This document shows, piece by piece, positions 11,068-20,449 of a stretch of DNA of 64,000 bases (its first letter is position 1; every line of letters begins with the position of its first letter). This stretch comes from Echinarachnius parma (taxonomy: Eukaryota; Echinodermata; Echinoidea; Clypeasteroida; Echinarachniidae), in NCBI GenBank assembly GCA_037951105.1, contig JBAMJV010001409.1, positions 62,001 through 126,000 of the forward strand, given 5' to 3'. The notes beneath the pieces are model-generated. The model made no database searches. It worked only from the letters and a program-made list of their open reading frames with translations, and was not told the DNA's origin. The position numbers and the translations under genes are program-made.

Positions 11068-12201
11068 CTAGTTCAGGATGTCTATAAAATTGAACATTTC
11101 TAACATTGATCGAACGTTCGCATTTCTTTGCGAGCGCAGTAATTCTGTCTGCGATGATTTATACTGGTGGGCTCCCGGCTGATATTGTAGGATGTTACCT
11201 GTTTGTTTAATACCAATGTTTTCTGCAGATTGATCAGCGTTATAAGTGCAGTTCAATGGTAAGTCATATGGGACATCCTGTGGCTGCACTATCCTTGTCT
11301 TCCCCTTGATTTCCACTGGGTTGAAGCTAGTCCCGATCTCCTCATAAGGCTTGCAATCATCTAGTGGCGATTGTTCAGTGTTGAAAGTATCACGACGTTC
11401 TCCGGGAGGCAGCTCCGGTGTCCGGTGGAGTGACAGTGCCAAGTTTGGTAGTTGGTCATTTCCACGATCAACTCGCGAGCGACCACCGGTGACATGGGAA
11501 TCACTGACGCTAGGGAAAGCTGAAATGGTCGGCTGTGGTATCACAGAAGCCGTTGTCTCTATTGTATTTGATTGGCTGGTACACCATCTGGCCAGGCGTT
11601 GTTTCCGGTTGTTTTTGCCCAGCTTTGCACTTGGGGTACACCATGTACGCCGTCGAGCTAGAAGATACAACCCCGATACGATGCTGCACAGAAGTGCCAC
11701 GGATAGTGTTAGGCTTCTGATTATAAAAACTATGTCCTTGGTGGATGTTAGGGAGGACTTGTTGTCACTTGCTGAGGCTTCTAGACGGGTAGTTTCTATG
11801 TTTGTAAGGTTAAATGCAAGGTATTTGTTAGCCGGGTGAATAGAAATATAGTACTCATCATAATCTTTTTCTTGTAGAGGATTATTGATACTGAAGGAAA
11901 AACATTTCAGACCACACAGTTCCAATGTGAAATGATTTGTATGTTCCTCTTTAAAGTTACAAAACGTGTAACAACTTCTCGGATTGCAGCCTAATTGTGA
12001 GTAACAGTACCCAATAGATTCGTCATGCCTTCGATTTATTGTGATGTTATCAGCCGCCTTCAAGAATTCATCGATAACACACTGTACATTGAGAGCAATT
12101 CCGTTCTTTTCAAGTTCATGATGTCTCTTGCAATCAAACGACAACGGAAAGCATGGCTGGATGACAAGAAACAACGACAATGCTGCTAATGACACATTCA
12201 T
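11068..12201 (-). CDS. Receptor B: short-tail, ectodomain subtype III, shortened stalk
   Basis: The chosen ATG at 12201 starts the signal peptide M-N-V-S-L-A-A-L; another ATG lies four codons upstream. The product is 377 residues. Signal peptide about 1-21. The ectodomain has cysteines at 24, 41, 66, 72, 77, 81, 96 and 100. The membrane segment (156-181) has Arg162, followed by A-R-R-R, and Y-E-E-I is at Tyr286. Unlike relatives the Ser/Thr stalk is nearly gone: T-S-T-K-D-I-V-F follows the ectodomain directly, a loss of about 50-75 residues. The frame reads into the conserved 3' block in a different frame (C-terminal residues 330-377), so the C-terminus is unlike other members. Ectodomain closest to gene G. 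Confidence 0.75.
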   Translation of the reverse strand: MNVSLAALSLFLVIQPCFPLSFDCKRHHELEKNGIALNVQCVIDEFLKAADNITINRRHDESIGYCYSQLGCNPRSCYTFCNFKEEHTNHFTLELCGLKCFSFSINNPLQEKDYDEYYISIHPANKYLAFNLTNIETTRLEASASDNKSSLTSTKDIVFIIRSLTLSVALLCSIVSGLYLLARRRTWCTPSAKLGKNNRKQRLARWCTSQSNTIETTASVIPQPTISAFPSVSDSHVTGGRSRVDRGNDQLPNLALSLHRTPELPPGERRDTFNTEQSPLDDCKPYEEIGTSFNPVEIKGKTRIVQPQDVPYDLPLNCTYNADQSAENIGIKQTGNILQYQPGAHQYKSSQTELLRSQRNANVRSMLEMFNFIDILN

Positions 12202-12299
12202 CTTGTGTAACACCTATAAACGCATTAGTTTCTTTCCTAAAGCTTTTAGTAGGAGAGGCTATACCAGTGTGCTTAAAATTGTCTGATGAAACAATTATT

Positions 12300-12320
12300 G
12301 ACGCGGTGTGAGAGTATGTG
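12300..12320 (-). promoter_or_regulatory. Promoter-proximal box upstream of gene B
   Basis: GACGCGGTGTGAGAGTATG on the plus strand corresponds to the GACGCCGTGNGAGTA box found about 85-110 bases 5' of other family ATGs. The minus-strand CCAAT is reduced to TCAAT. Confidence 0.35.
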
Positions 12321-12500
12321 TAAGAATATCTTACTTGCTATAAGCGTTGATGGAAAAATTATGTAAACTAGACGAATGGGGAAGTGCAAAACTGTAAGAT
12401 AGATCTGTCCATGTAATGTTGGTGTGGCCATTTGTATGTAGATATAAGTTGTTTTAATTGATGGGTTTAACTTTTGGCACTTAACCTAGTGAGGATTTGG

Positions 12501-12577
12501 AAATAACAAATGAATTGAAAGAGAAACTAAAGCAACAAATCGTTGCTTTAGTTTCTCTTTCAATTAATTTGTTATTT
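12501..12577. repeat. Near-perfect 36-base-arm hairpin upstream of gene B
   Basis: Arms 12501-12536 and 12542-12577 are inverted complements with a single mismatch and a five-base loop (AAATC). It lies about 300 bases 5' of the gene B ATG, the same distance as an unrelated hairpin 5' of pseudogene D. Confidence 0.9.
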
Positions 12578-12579
12578 CT

Positions 12580-14632
12580 TAACTAGTTGGTTTCGTGACT
12601 TTAATGATCCTAGACATTATGTAGGCTTGTTTTGAAAGCAATGTTTATTGTTTGCCCGAAAGTGTCACTTCAAGTGTTCAAAGTGGTACATGAAACACAT
12701 GATCGTTAAATAAATTAAAAATGACCTCATATTTTGCAGCGTTTCGGGTATTTTGTCAGCAATTTGTACTCCCTTTTTACACAAAAACGGGTACAAATTG
12801 GCATTAAAACATTACAAAATTTGTGTGCATTCCGGATATACTAGTACACATTAACCTAAATCCACCTTTTTAGGACTTTAGTTACAAAGATACAAATAAA
12901 TTGCGCCATTCAACAAAAGTTTCGAATACATTTTTATGAAATTGTACACTTATTTATAATTTCCACGCACAAATTCATAAATTATATGCCCTATTTATAA
13001 TTTCCGCGAAAAAAAAAATAATGTTCGCTGAAACAAACGATCATGCGTATACATCGTCCATGTTTAGTAACACTACATGGATTGATTGGTGTCTGTACTT
13101 AAATATTATCGCATTCAATAAGAAGACGAACAATCATTGCGACGGAATCAAAGGTAACACTTCATCCTCAATTGAATGGCTACATTTTAAGCGATAATTC
13201 TTTGTTTGTATTTATCTTTTGTTTTTTATTCTCTTTTGTTTTATATTTCATTTATGTTGTATTTTTATTTTCTTATTTGTTGGGGGGGGGGGGGGGGGGG
13301 GTCTGTTCTTTACTTTTATTTTGCTGACATACGGACATGAAACACATGAACCAGCGACCATTCACATATCAAAAATAAAGAAATAAAAAACACACAAAGA
13401 TATGAAACACAATAGATCGTTCCTGACATAAAAATGTGCATTTAATAAATTAAAATAATAGTATGTAGTGTTTATATTCAAGTAGCTGTAAAATGTATAA
13501 GCAATAATCGTTTTTATGTAGACAATCTATCATAAACAACCATTTTTTGCGTGCGTTGTGATATATGTGTATATAATCTTCAATATGTTTACAACCTTCA
13601 CAAAATCTACCTAGCTTATATCAACAGATTAACTTTATCTAGAGTAATTGTTTATCAATCGTACAACTGCGTATCCAATAAGAGGTGTTTCTATTTTATT
13701 GCTGGTTCGTAATAATATGGCTAATGCTGTTCATTATAATTAGTATGCATGTCAAGGTTATGAATATTTTTGTGTTTATGTCATATTCTCAATGTGATGC
13801 ATCTAACCGTATGTACATTTAAATAAAACATTGCTCTACTCGGATTGAATCCGATTTCGTAAAAAGTTAGGCCTCGTCAACTTCTAATTACGTAGGTGTT
13901 CGGAATTGTGTTTGCTTCAACTGCCTTTCGGTATAATGGTGTTACGTCATTCATGTGTATTGCCAGAACTATTAAACATATTTTATATGCATGTGTATTA
14001 AAACATATTTTAAAGATCTCCCTTTCAAAATGCAGGTACAGTACGTTGGTTGGACAATGAGGTTACGTGGAAGATTAACATGCAATAGAGATTGCATACT
14101 ACATGTATAAACTATAAGTTTATACACCGACGTATATAAATCCTAAATGACTTTAAGATTTTCTGTAAATATTGGTGGCTAAAACGTAAATTATAGAAAT
14201 GATTATATTATGTTTGAACAGCATAAGATATAAATAGATCTGAACGTTTCATTTACGATACTGTTTTCATTCAAATAAAACACAAATTAAGATAACAGGG
14301 CGTTAATCATAAAGAGTTGAACAGTGTTACAATATGAATATACAAATATGCTATGGTTATATGGCCTTGTGGCTATGCTAAGGTTTTATACAACATAACA
14401 CTTGTGCTTATTTAGAATTTAGTGCCCAAATTGACATAATAGCAATTTAAATGAGATTATTTTCCTCAAAAGAAAACAAAAATGACATTAACTGTTCAAA
14501 TAAGGCCCTTTTCAGAGGATGTGATACACTTTGTCTCTTCGTGTTCAAGTGGAACTTAACCTCATCCACATGATAAGAATGGTGCATATTAAGATCGCAC
14601 TTCATTGTGATGCTTCAGCAGTTCATAGCCTA
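12580..14632. other. Gene-free flank between units B and C
   Basis: No supportable gene. A poly-G tract lies at about 13281-13301. From about 13800 the sequence matches the duplicated flank also seen at 39450-39560, 40010 and 58900-59490 (A-C-T-C-G-G-A-T-T-G-A-A-T-C-C-G-A-T-T-T-C-G-T-A), including its run into the CTTGTGCTTA stretch at 14400. Confidence 0.45.
13281..13302 (+). repeat. Poly-G tract
   Basis: About 21 consecutive guanines in AT-rich DNA. Confidence 0.9.
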
Positions 14633-14825
14633 AGCTCCCGCGTCGTTCGATACATGAGGCGATCATCACTCTCCGGCTGGATCGGTCAGCAGTTAGTGTG
14701 CTGATGTCGTTCTTATTCCTGAGGCTGCCTTAGATATCTTGTTGGATGTTGTGTTGCCAGTTCATTTTGGCCCGACCCGTTCGTCTTCTAACAAGGGGAG
14801 TCAACCATAGAGTTTGGTTTGCCAT
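14633..14825 (-). mobile_element. LINE ORF2 C-terminal fragment (second copy)
   Basis: Homologous to 208-402 and 59934-60128, in the same position 3' of the receptor. The minus-strand frame is interrupted. Confidence 0.5.
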
Positions 14826-14959
14826 ATGGCCAGGGGGAGGCCTGCTTGTTCATAGTGGGACTGGTAAAAACAATAATGTATATTAACTTAAACAAGATCT
14901 CTGACCACTTTCTCTGCCCAACATCATCCACCCTTAGGGTTTCGTATCTTACAGTAATA

Positions 14960-15200
14960 TCTATACACAGCTTCAGCAGCTCATAGACGGATGAGTCAAA
15001 TAAGTCAACTTATCCAGGTAGACTAGGCCCAGACATATGTTAAAGGTATCAAGTAGCTCTCGCCCATCTTAGATTATCATTAAATCATGTAAGCTCTGGA
15101 GTCATCTACTGCTCCTTATCATTGTGCGACTTCATCGGCCTATAGGCAGACGAGTAATTGAAGTCATCGACGTAAATTTGACCCGGATATTTGTTCTTGT
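14960..15200 (-). pseudogene. Distal tyrosine-tail exon remnant 3' of gene C
   Basis: The minus strand near 15185-15110 encodes G-Q-I-Y-V-D-D-F-N-Y-S-S-A-Y-R-P-M-K-S-H then N-D-K-E-Q and a stop. Its spacing is the same as in the intact distal tails of long-tail genes. A second decayed unit near 15030-14970 contains L-F-D-S-S-V-Y-E-L-L. No continuous frame joins it to gene C. Confidence 0.45.
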
Positions 15201-15469
15201 CTTCAGCCGACTATCCCCTGCCCCTATGCGACTTCAGCAACTTATAGCCATATATGACGAGGGCCACCCTGTGTTAACTTGAACAGGATCATTGCGTAAC
15301 GGGTACGACTGCGCTAAGATAGCAAACAGGTTGGTTGAGCAAAAGCAGCATTCGCTTCTTTGAGGACAAGATATAACATGATATTTAGTGGTAATTGTAT
15401 CTCGATGGCTGCGGCCCTCACAATTATCTACTCTGATAATGTAAGACACTTTAAGTTTGCAAGACAATT

Positions 15470-15600
15470 ATTATTGAAATTAGAAGGATCGATGACGAAT
15501 GGAACCACGTGCGACTTTGCTGGTGCACTGTTTCTGTCTGAGATGAGTTATACTGGTGGGATCCCATCCGATATCGGAGGACAGAAGTTCCATTATCGGT
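15470..15600 (-). other. Conserved 3' block of gene C
   Basis: Encodes P-I-S-D-G-I-P-P-V then TAA on the minus strand, equivalent to the block at 1080-1251. Confidence 0.4.
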
Positions 15601-15691
15601 CACGGATACGGTTAATGCTCCTAAGATAAATCTACGTTAATTGTATTGTTTAATACCCGTAATTATCTGCAAATGAGACAAAGATCTAATC

Positions 15692-16996
15692 TCAATAGAA
15701 TATAAATCTATCCCTGATATATGTGTAAAGTACAAATTTACCGATATGGTAATGATGCACCGTATCTAGAGTGAATTGTCGAACATTTATTAGCAACATT
15801 ATAATGCAAGTTGTTTCTGTTCCAAATGTATCAAATGATCGATCAAGTTTAAAGGTGTAACTCGATGGCAAGTCACGCGGATCATCCTGTGGCTGCATCA
15901 TCACTTTCCTCTCCGATATGGACACTAGATTAAAGCAGGTCCGGGTCTCTTCATAGGGCGTGCAATCATCCAGCGGCGATTGGTCAGTGTCGTTCGTGCC
16001 ATAATGTGCTCTGGGAGGCAGCAGCTCTGATGTCTGCTGAAGTGGCCGTGGCAGATGTGTATGTTGCTCATTTCCATGATCAATTCCCGAACGGTCACTG
16101 GTAACTATGGGAGCATGGAAACTTGGAAGAGATAACATGGTCCTCTGTGGTGTCACAAAAGCCGTATCTGCTGTTTGTATTGTATTTGATTGTCTGGTCC
16201 ATCGTCTGGCCAGCAGTAGATTCCGGTTAGTGACGCCCAGTCCTACACTTCGTGTGCGTTTTCGCGCTAGAAGATACATCCCCGATACGATGCTGCACAG
16301 GAGCGCCACAGACAGTGTTAGATTTCTTATTATGAAAACTATGGCATTGGTTGACAAAGCTTGACCGCATGAACTCTCGACCGATGGTTGGATCCTACAT
16401 GTTTCTTGCGAGGATTGAGACTGTACTGTACTCGATGACAGCGCGGAAGCAGTGGATGTGTCCCCATTGCTGGTATGCCGTGTAGTTACAGGAAAGCGCT
16501 TTTCATTCGAGTCTGTCCTTGGTGTTAGGGAGGTCACATTGTCGTGGTCGTGATGTGAGACGCTGGTACTAGGGGACGATTCTTGACTGGTAGCCTCTGC
16601 TTCTGTAAGGTGTAAAGCTAGGTGTTTCTTGGTATCGAGAAAAATGTAGTATTCACCGTAATCAGCTTCTTGCAGATGTTTTATTATTCTGAAGGAAAAG
16701 CATTTCAGACCACAAAGTTCAAGTTTAAAGTGTTTTTTGTGTTCTATGTCAGTATTACACCATATGGAGCAATAAATAGAACTGCAAGTATTAGAACCAC
16801 AATTACCAATCGGTGTTTCATCAGATCGAATGAAATCGAATGTATCAGTTGCTGCCCAGTATTGATTTGTGGTGCAATGTACGCTTATATTCGTCCCATT
16901 TACTTCTAGTTCATGATGTCTTTCACATTGAAGTGACAAGAAAAAACAGGGCTGGACGAAAAGAAGCAAGGACACTATTGCCAACAGCACATCCAT
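15692..16996 (-). CDS. Receptor C: short-tail, ectodomain subtype I
   Basis: 434 residues. Signal peptide 1-21. The ectodomain has eight cysteines (24, 41, 66, 71, 76, 80, 95, 99) and the sequence A-D-Y-G-E-Y-Y-I-F, similar to the F-strand pattern of Ig domains but without the usual Cys. The Ser/Thr stalk (135-215) contains S-Q-S-S-Q-E-T-C. The membrane segment is about 219-244, with Arg224 in the outer part and A-R-K-R-T-R after it. The tail has P-L-D-D-C-T-P-Y-E-E-T at Tyr348, with Thr where others have Ile. The ectodomain shares W-x-x-x-D-T-F-x-x-I-R-S-D with pseudogene F, while the tail matches A and H. Upstream sequence also matches that of F (GATATTCCGTGC). Function as receptor is inferred. 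Confidence 0.8.
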   Translation of the reverse strand: MDVLLAIVSLLLFVQPCFFLSLQCERHHELEVNGTNISVHCTTNQYWAATDTFDFIRSDETPIGNCGSNTCSSIYCSIWCNTDIEHKKHFKLELCGLKCFSFRIIKHLQEADYGEYYIFLDTKKHLALHLTEAEATSQESSPSTSVSHHDHDNVTSLTPRTDSNEKRFPVTTRHTSNGDTSTASALSSSTVQSQSSQETCRIQPSVESSCGQALSTNAIVFIIRNLTLSVALLCSIVSGMYLLARKRTRSVGLGVTNRNLLLARRWTRQSNTIQTADTAFVTPQRTMLSLPSFHAPIVTSDRSGIDHGNEQHTHLPRPLQQTSELLPPRAHYGTNDTDQSPLDDCTPYEETRTCFNLVSISERKVMMQPQDDPRDLPSSYTFKLDRSFDTFGTETTCIIMLLINVRQFTLDTVHHYHIGKFVLYTYIRDRFIFY

Positions 16997-16999
16997 ATT

Positions 17000-18390
17000 G
17001 AATCTCTCTCTTCTTTCTTAAGTTAAAGATTTTGAAGATATTCCGTGCGAGAAAAACAAATACCGGTCTAAGTTTATCAGAGCATTGTCTTGTTGCTGCC
17101 TGCTAAGTCTTGTCGACGAGCATTGAAGGAACTCATTGGTATTAGATGTAAAAGTAATCTAGACCTGTACGTGATACGAGTCATGACTGGCGTGTCAAGT
17201 ATACTCTCCCCTTCAGAAACTTTAGTCACCGACTCTCCTTCAGTCCGTGATTTATTCGTTTCTTTTTCGTGCTTAGGTCTCCATGAAAATTGCAATAAGT
17301 TATTTCTTTGATTTTCTTCATTTTCATTCAGGACTAGCCTCTTTCCATAAATTATGTGATGTTCGAATTTGCTTTGTATTGGTTTCCTCTTCAACTATTC
17401 TTGATTTATTTTTCACGTATCGGTTTCGTGACTTAGCCGATCGCCGTGAAAATTTGCACGCATGATAAGTGAAGTGCATAGAATACAATGGTAATTTTAA
17501 TTTTTTGAAAAATGTATTTATTTGCATATTTATGGTAATTTATGCAAATAAGGTCATAACATTCATATTTTTACCCATAAATCATATATTCTTCATAATT
17601 AAACTCTGGTTTTCACTAGATATATTCTTTAGAGCATTTGGAATAATAATACGACACAAAAATTTGAAAGAGCCAGGTTCTTCCTTATGTTTTCTATTGT
17701 TTTTATAATTTCTTATGTATTTCGTTTTTTGTACTTATGTATTTTATTGTTTTTGTTGTTTATTTTATTTCTAACTATAATTCAACTTTTTTTTTTTTAC
17801 ATTTTTGAACCCCAAAACAAACATATAAAATGTAAACAAGACCAAATAACCTACAAAAATCACGAAATTGAGCGATTTTCGGGCTGACATGCATAGACAA
17901 AAGGTCACGTGACTTCGTAACGGTCAGTCCGATTTTCGAAATTTTTGTTTTCAAATATGCCCAAGACCCAAACGAAAAAAGTCACCAAGCAGCTGCGGCG
18001 CGTCATCTTACCGCGTTTTGGAGCAATAACAAAAATCGCGGAGGGGAGGGTGGGCCATTATGCCCCCCCCCCCCCCCCCCCGGCCTTCTTAGGGTTAAAG
18101 GCATTTTTTTTCTTTTACATGTATTTTTGTTACCGTATTTTTCGATTTTATATAATTTTGTATAATTGCTCAATTTAAGAATTCATATTCCCCATATATA
18201 TTTTCCTTCGTTATTCATCGACAAAGTATGAGCAGGTTTTAAAAGTGTTTAGAATTTGTAAGTGTCTTTGATTAGTTTGTGACTATTTTTTTTTTGGGTA
18301 GTTTATTTAATTTCTATAAGAAGTTAGGTATATGTATTGCAAATACCTCATTAAGTTCAAATGTTACACACAAATAATAACTAAAGGTAT
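17000..18390. other. Upstream flank of gene C
   Basis: No supportable gene. The first 450 bases resemble the 5' region of pseudogene F (38045-38400). Poly-T-rich and poly-C (18062-18080) tracts follow. Confidence 0.4.
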
Positions 18391-18397
18391 CGATGCA

Positions 18398-20093
18398 TCA
18401 TAATGAAGTCAGGCAATGACCAGGAACTACAATGCCAGCTACTTCTTTTTGCCAAATTGTAGTAAGTTGATCAGCATGCAAAGGCATACAAACATTCAGA
18501 TATTGTTTCTCCTTGATGTCTACTAGGTTTAAGCTGTTCCTTTCATATGACGTGCAATCATCCAGCGGTGATCGTCCGGTCTTAGAAGTGCAACGGCGAT
18601 CGAGTTGTTCATTCCCATAACCAACTCCCGAATGATCACATGTGACACGGGAGCATTGATATCTGGGAAAGATAATATGATCGGTCAAAGTGGCACTGAA
18701 AATGCTAAGGTCATGATATGTATTGCTTTAACTGTATTTTATTGTGACAGTCTGGACACATTGATCGTCTGTTCACCGGTAGATTCCCCTTGCTGACGCC
18801 CATTCTGGCACCGCGGGTTGGACTTCGCGCGAGAAGAAAACGGCCCGATACAATAATCATGCATAGGAGTGCCACAGATAGTATTATGCTTCTGATTATG
18901 AAAACTACATCCTTTACTGCCACTGCTTGACTGCCTGAACGCCCGACCGATGGATCGTCCTTACATGTTTCTTGTGAGGATTGAGGATGCGCCGCACCCG
19001 ATGAATGCCGCGAACCAGCGGATTGTGTTCCGTCGCTCGTATATCCTGTAGTTAGAATTAAATGTTTTTCATCAGAAACGTCAGCCGTTGATGTGTGTGA
19101 CGAGGTTACCTTATAGACTAAAGACTGCACCGTATCCGATGGCAGGACAGAAATAGCGGTTTGTGCTCGATCACTCGGATGTCCTGCAGCGACAGCAGCA
19201 CGCAATTCTTCAGAAGCACCCGTCGTCGATGTTTCCGAGAAAGCATACTGATATGTGATGTCTCGAGTTGACATTTCTTGACTGGGTGTCGAAGGTTTAG
19301 TAAGAACGCTAATGTTTAAAGGGATCTAGTAACTTTTTTGACATGTGCAAAAAGTTATGAATGGTTGATGCAATGTATATTGCTGTTATCTCATATGTCC
19401 ACATGGTATTGTGTGAAAATTTTAAGTCAAATGGACATTGCATGGCCAAGTAATGAGCGAAAATGCAAAGTGATATTCACTAACTCACTGCACTCACTTT
19501 GTACACGGTTTTAAAACTCCACCGGAGTTTTTCTTATATTACATATCTTTGTAACGAAAGGGAAATTTGAAAAACCGAAACCTGTCCCATGATTGTATTG
19601 TTAATACGAATACAACAAGGTATGAGGGAACCGCTAGAATACAAAAATTATTTTGAGGATTTGGACAATGTTACTAAGTCCCTTTAAGGCAAGTTTTTTG
19701 TAATTTCCATGATCGTAAGAAATGTAGTTTTCACCGCAATTGGTGTCTTACAGAGGACCTCTGATTATTACGGATAAACATTTCAGTCCACACAGTTCAA
19801 ATATGAAAAGATTTTCATGATTCTTTTCCACTCTACACCATGTGTAACACTTGTTTGGTTTGCAGCCTAACTGTGCATAACAATAAGCAATAATTTCATC
19901 TATGTCCCGCTCGTGTCGAATCAACTGGAAGTGACCAATCTCTAAGTATTCTTCATTCTTCGGCAAAACACTGGACATTGACACCTGTTCCGTTCGTTTC
20001 AAGTTCATGAAGTCTCTTGCAAACGACAACGAAACCATGGCTAGATGACAACAATGAATGACAATGATACCATCAATCTACATGATAAAGCCA
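18398..20093 (-). pseudogene. Receptor D: pseudogene broken by nonsense changes and a MITE
   Basis: Three pieces keep the family order. 20093-19688 holds a damaged signal peptide and an ectodomain with F-E-L-C-G-L-K-C-L-S-V-I-I-R-G-P-L then a TAA where relatives have an Arg-Asn pair. A TTAA-flanked insertion occupies 19316-19687, within the Leu-Ala/Leu-Asn codons that end the ectodomain. 19315-18711 holds a long Ser/Thr-rich stalk with S-S-Q-E-T-C and a membrane segment V-F-I-I-R-S-I-I-L-S-V-A-L-L containing the class-typical Arg. The tail (18688-18398, another frame) has P-L-D-D-C-T-S-Y-E-R instead of Y-E-E-I. A functional product is very unlikely. Confidence 0.8.
19316..19687 (-). mobile_element. 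TTAA-flanked MITE inserted in pseudogene D
   Basis: Bounded by TTAAAGGGATCTAGTAAC at the left and GTTACTAAGTCCCTTTAA at the right, which are inverted repeats with a one-base difference plus TTAA at each end. TTAA duplication is typical of piggyBac-type elements. 372 bases, no coding capacity; same family as 6240-6619. Confidence 0.75.
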
Positions 20094-20189
20094 TGTTGCA
20101 CAACAGCATACTTATTCATTTCTGTCCTTGAGTTGAACGTTCAGTAATAAAGAAAATGTCCGGTCGGTTTAAAAATCATTTTCTGATCA

Positions 20190-20222
20190 GAAAATTATTG
20201 GCGAGACGCCATAAGAGTATAA
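20190..20222 (-). promoter_or_regulatory. CCAAT-containing promoter box 5' of pseudogene D
   Basis: On the minus strand GGCGTCTCGCCAATAAT carries a CCAAT core about 110 bases 5' of the D ATG. It is shared with the gene G upstream region and the orphan promoter at 3.9 kb. Confidence 0.4.
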
Positions 20223-20376
20223 AGAGAGTAAATCCTACTTGTTATGTTATGTACATGATGTAAAAGACATCTTAGAGAAAATGTAGAAAGTGCAAAACTG
20301 AAATTATATAGGTCTGCCCATTTATTATCGCTAGGACTAGCTTGTCATTTAAAATATATTTTATGATCTTCTCTTT

Positions 20377-20447
20377 GAACCCAATACAACGCGGACTTAA
20401 GGATATGCATTAAATGCACATCCTTAAGTCCGCATTTTATTGGGTTC
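20377..20447. repeat. 34-base-arm hairpin upstream of pseudogene D
   Basis: Arms 20377-20410 and 20414-20447 pair with about four mismatches around a three-base loop. Located about 290 bases 5' of the D ATG. Confidence 0.85.
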
Positions 20448-20449
20448 TC

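Noticed and set aside
11351-11839. 162-codon plus-strand frame
   Set aside because: Exactly opposite the receptor B coding frame; composition follows from the antisense of its codons.
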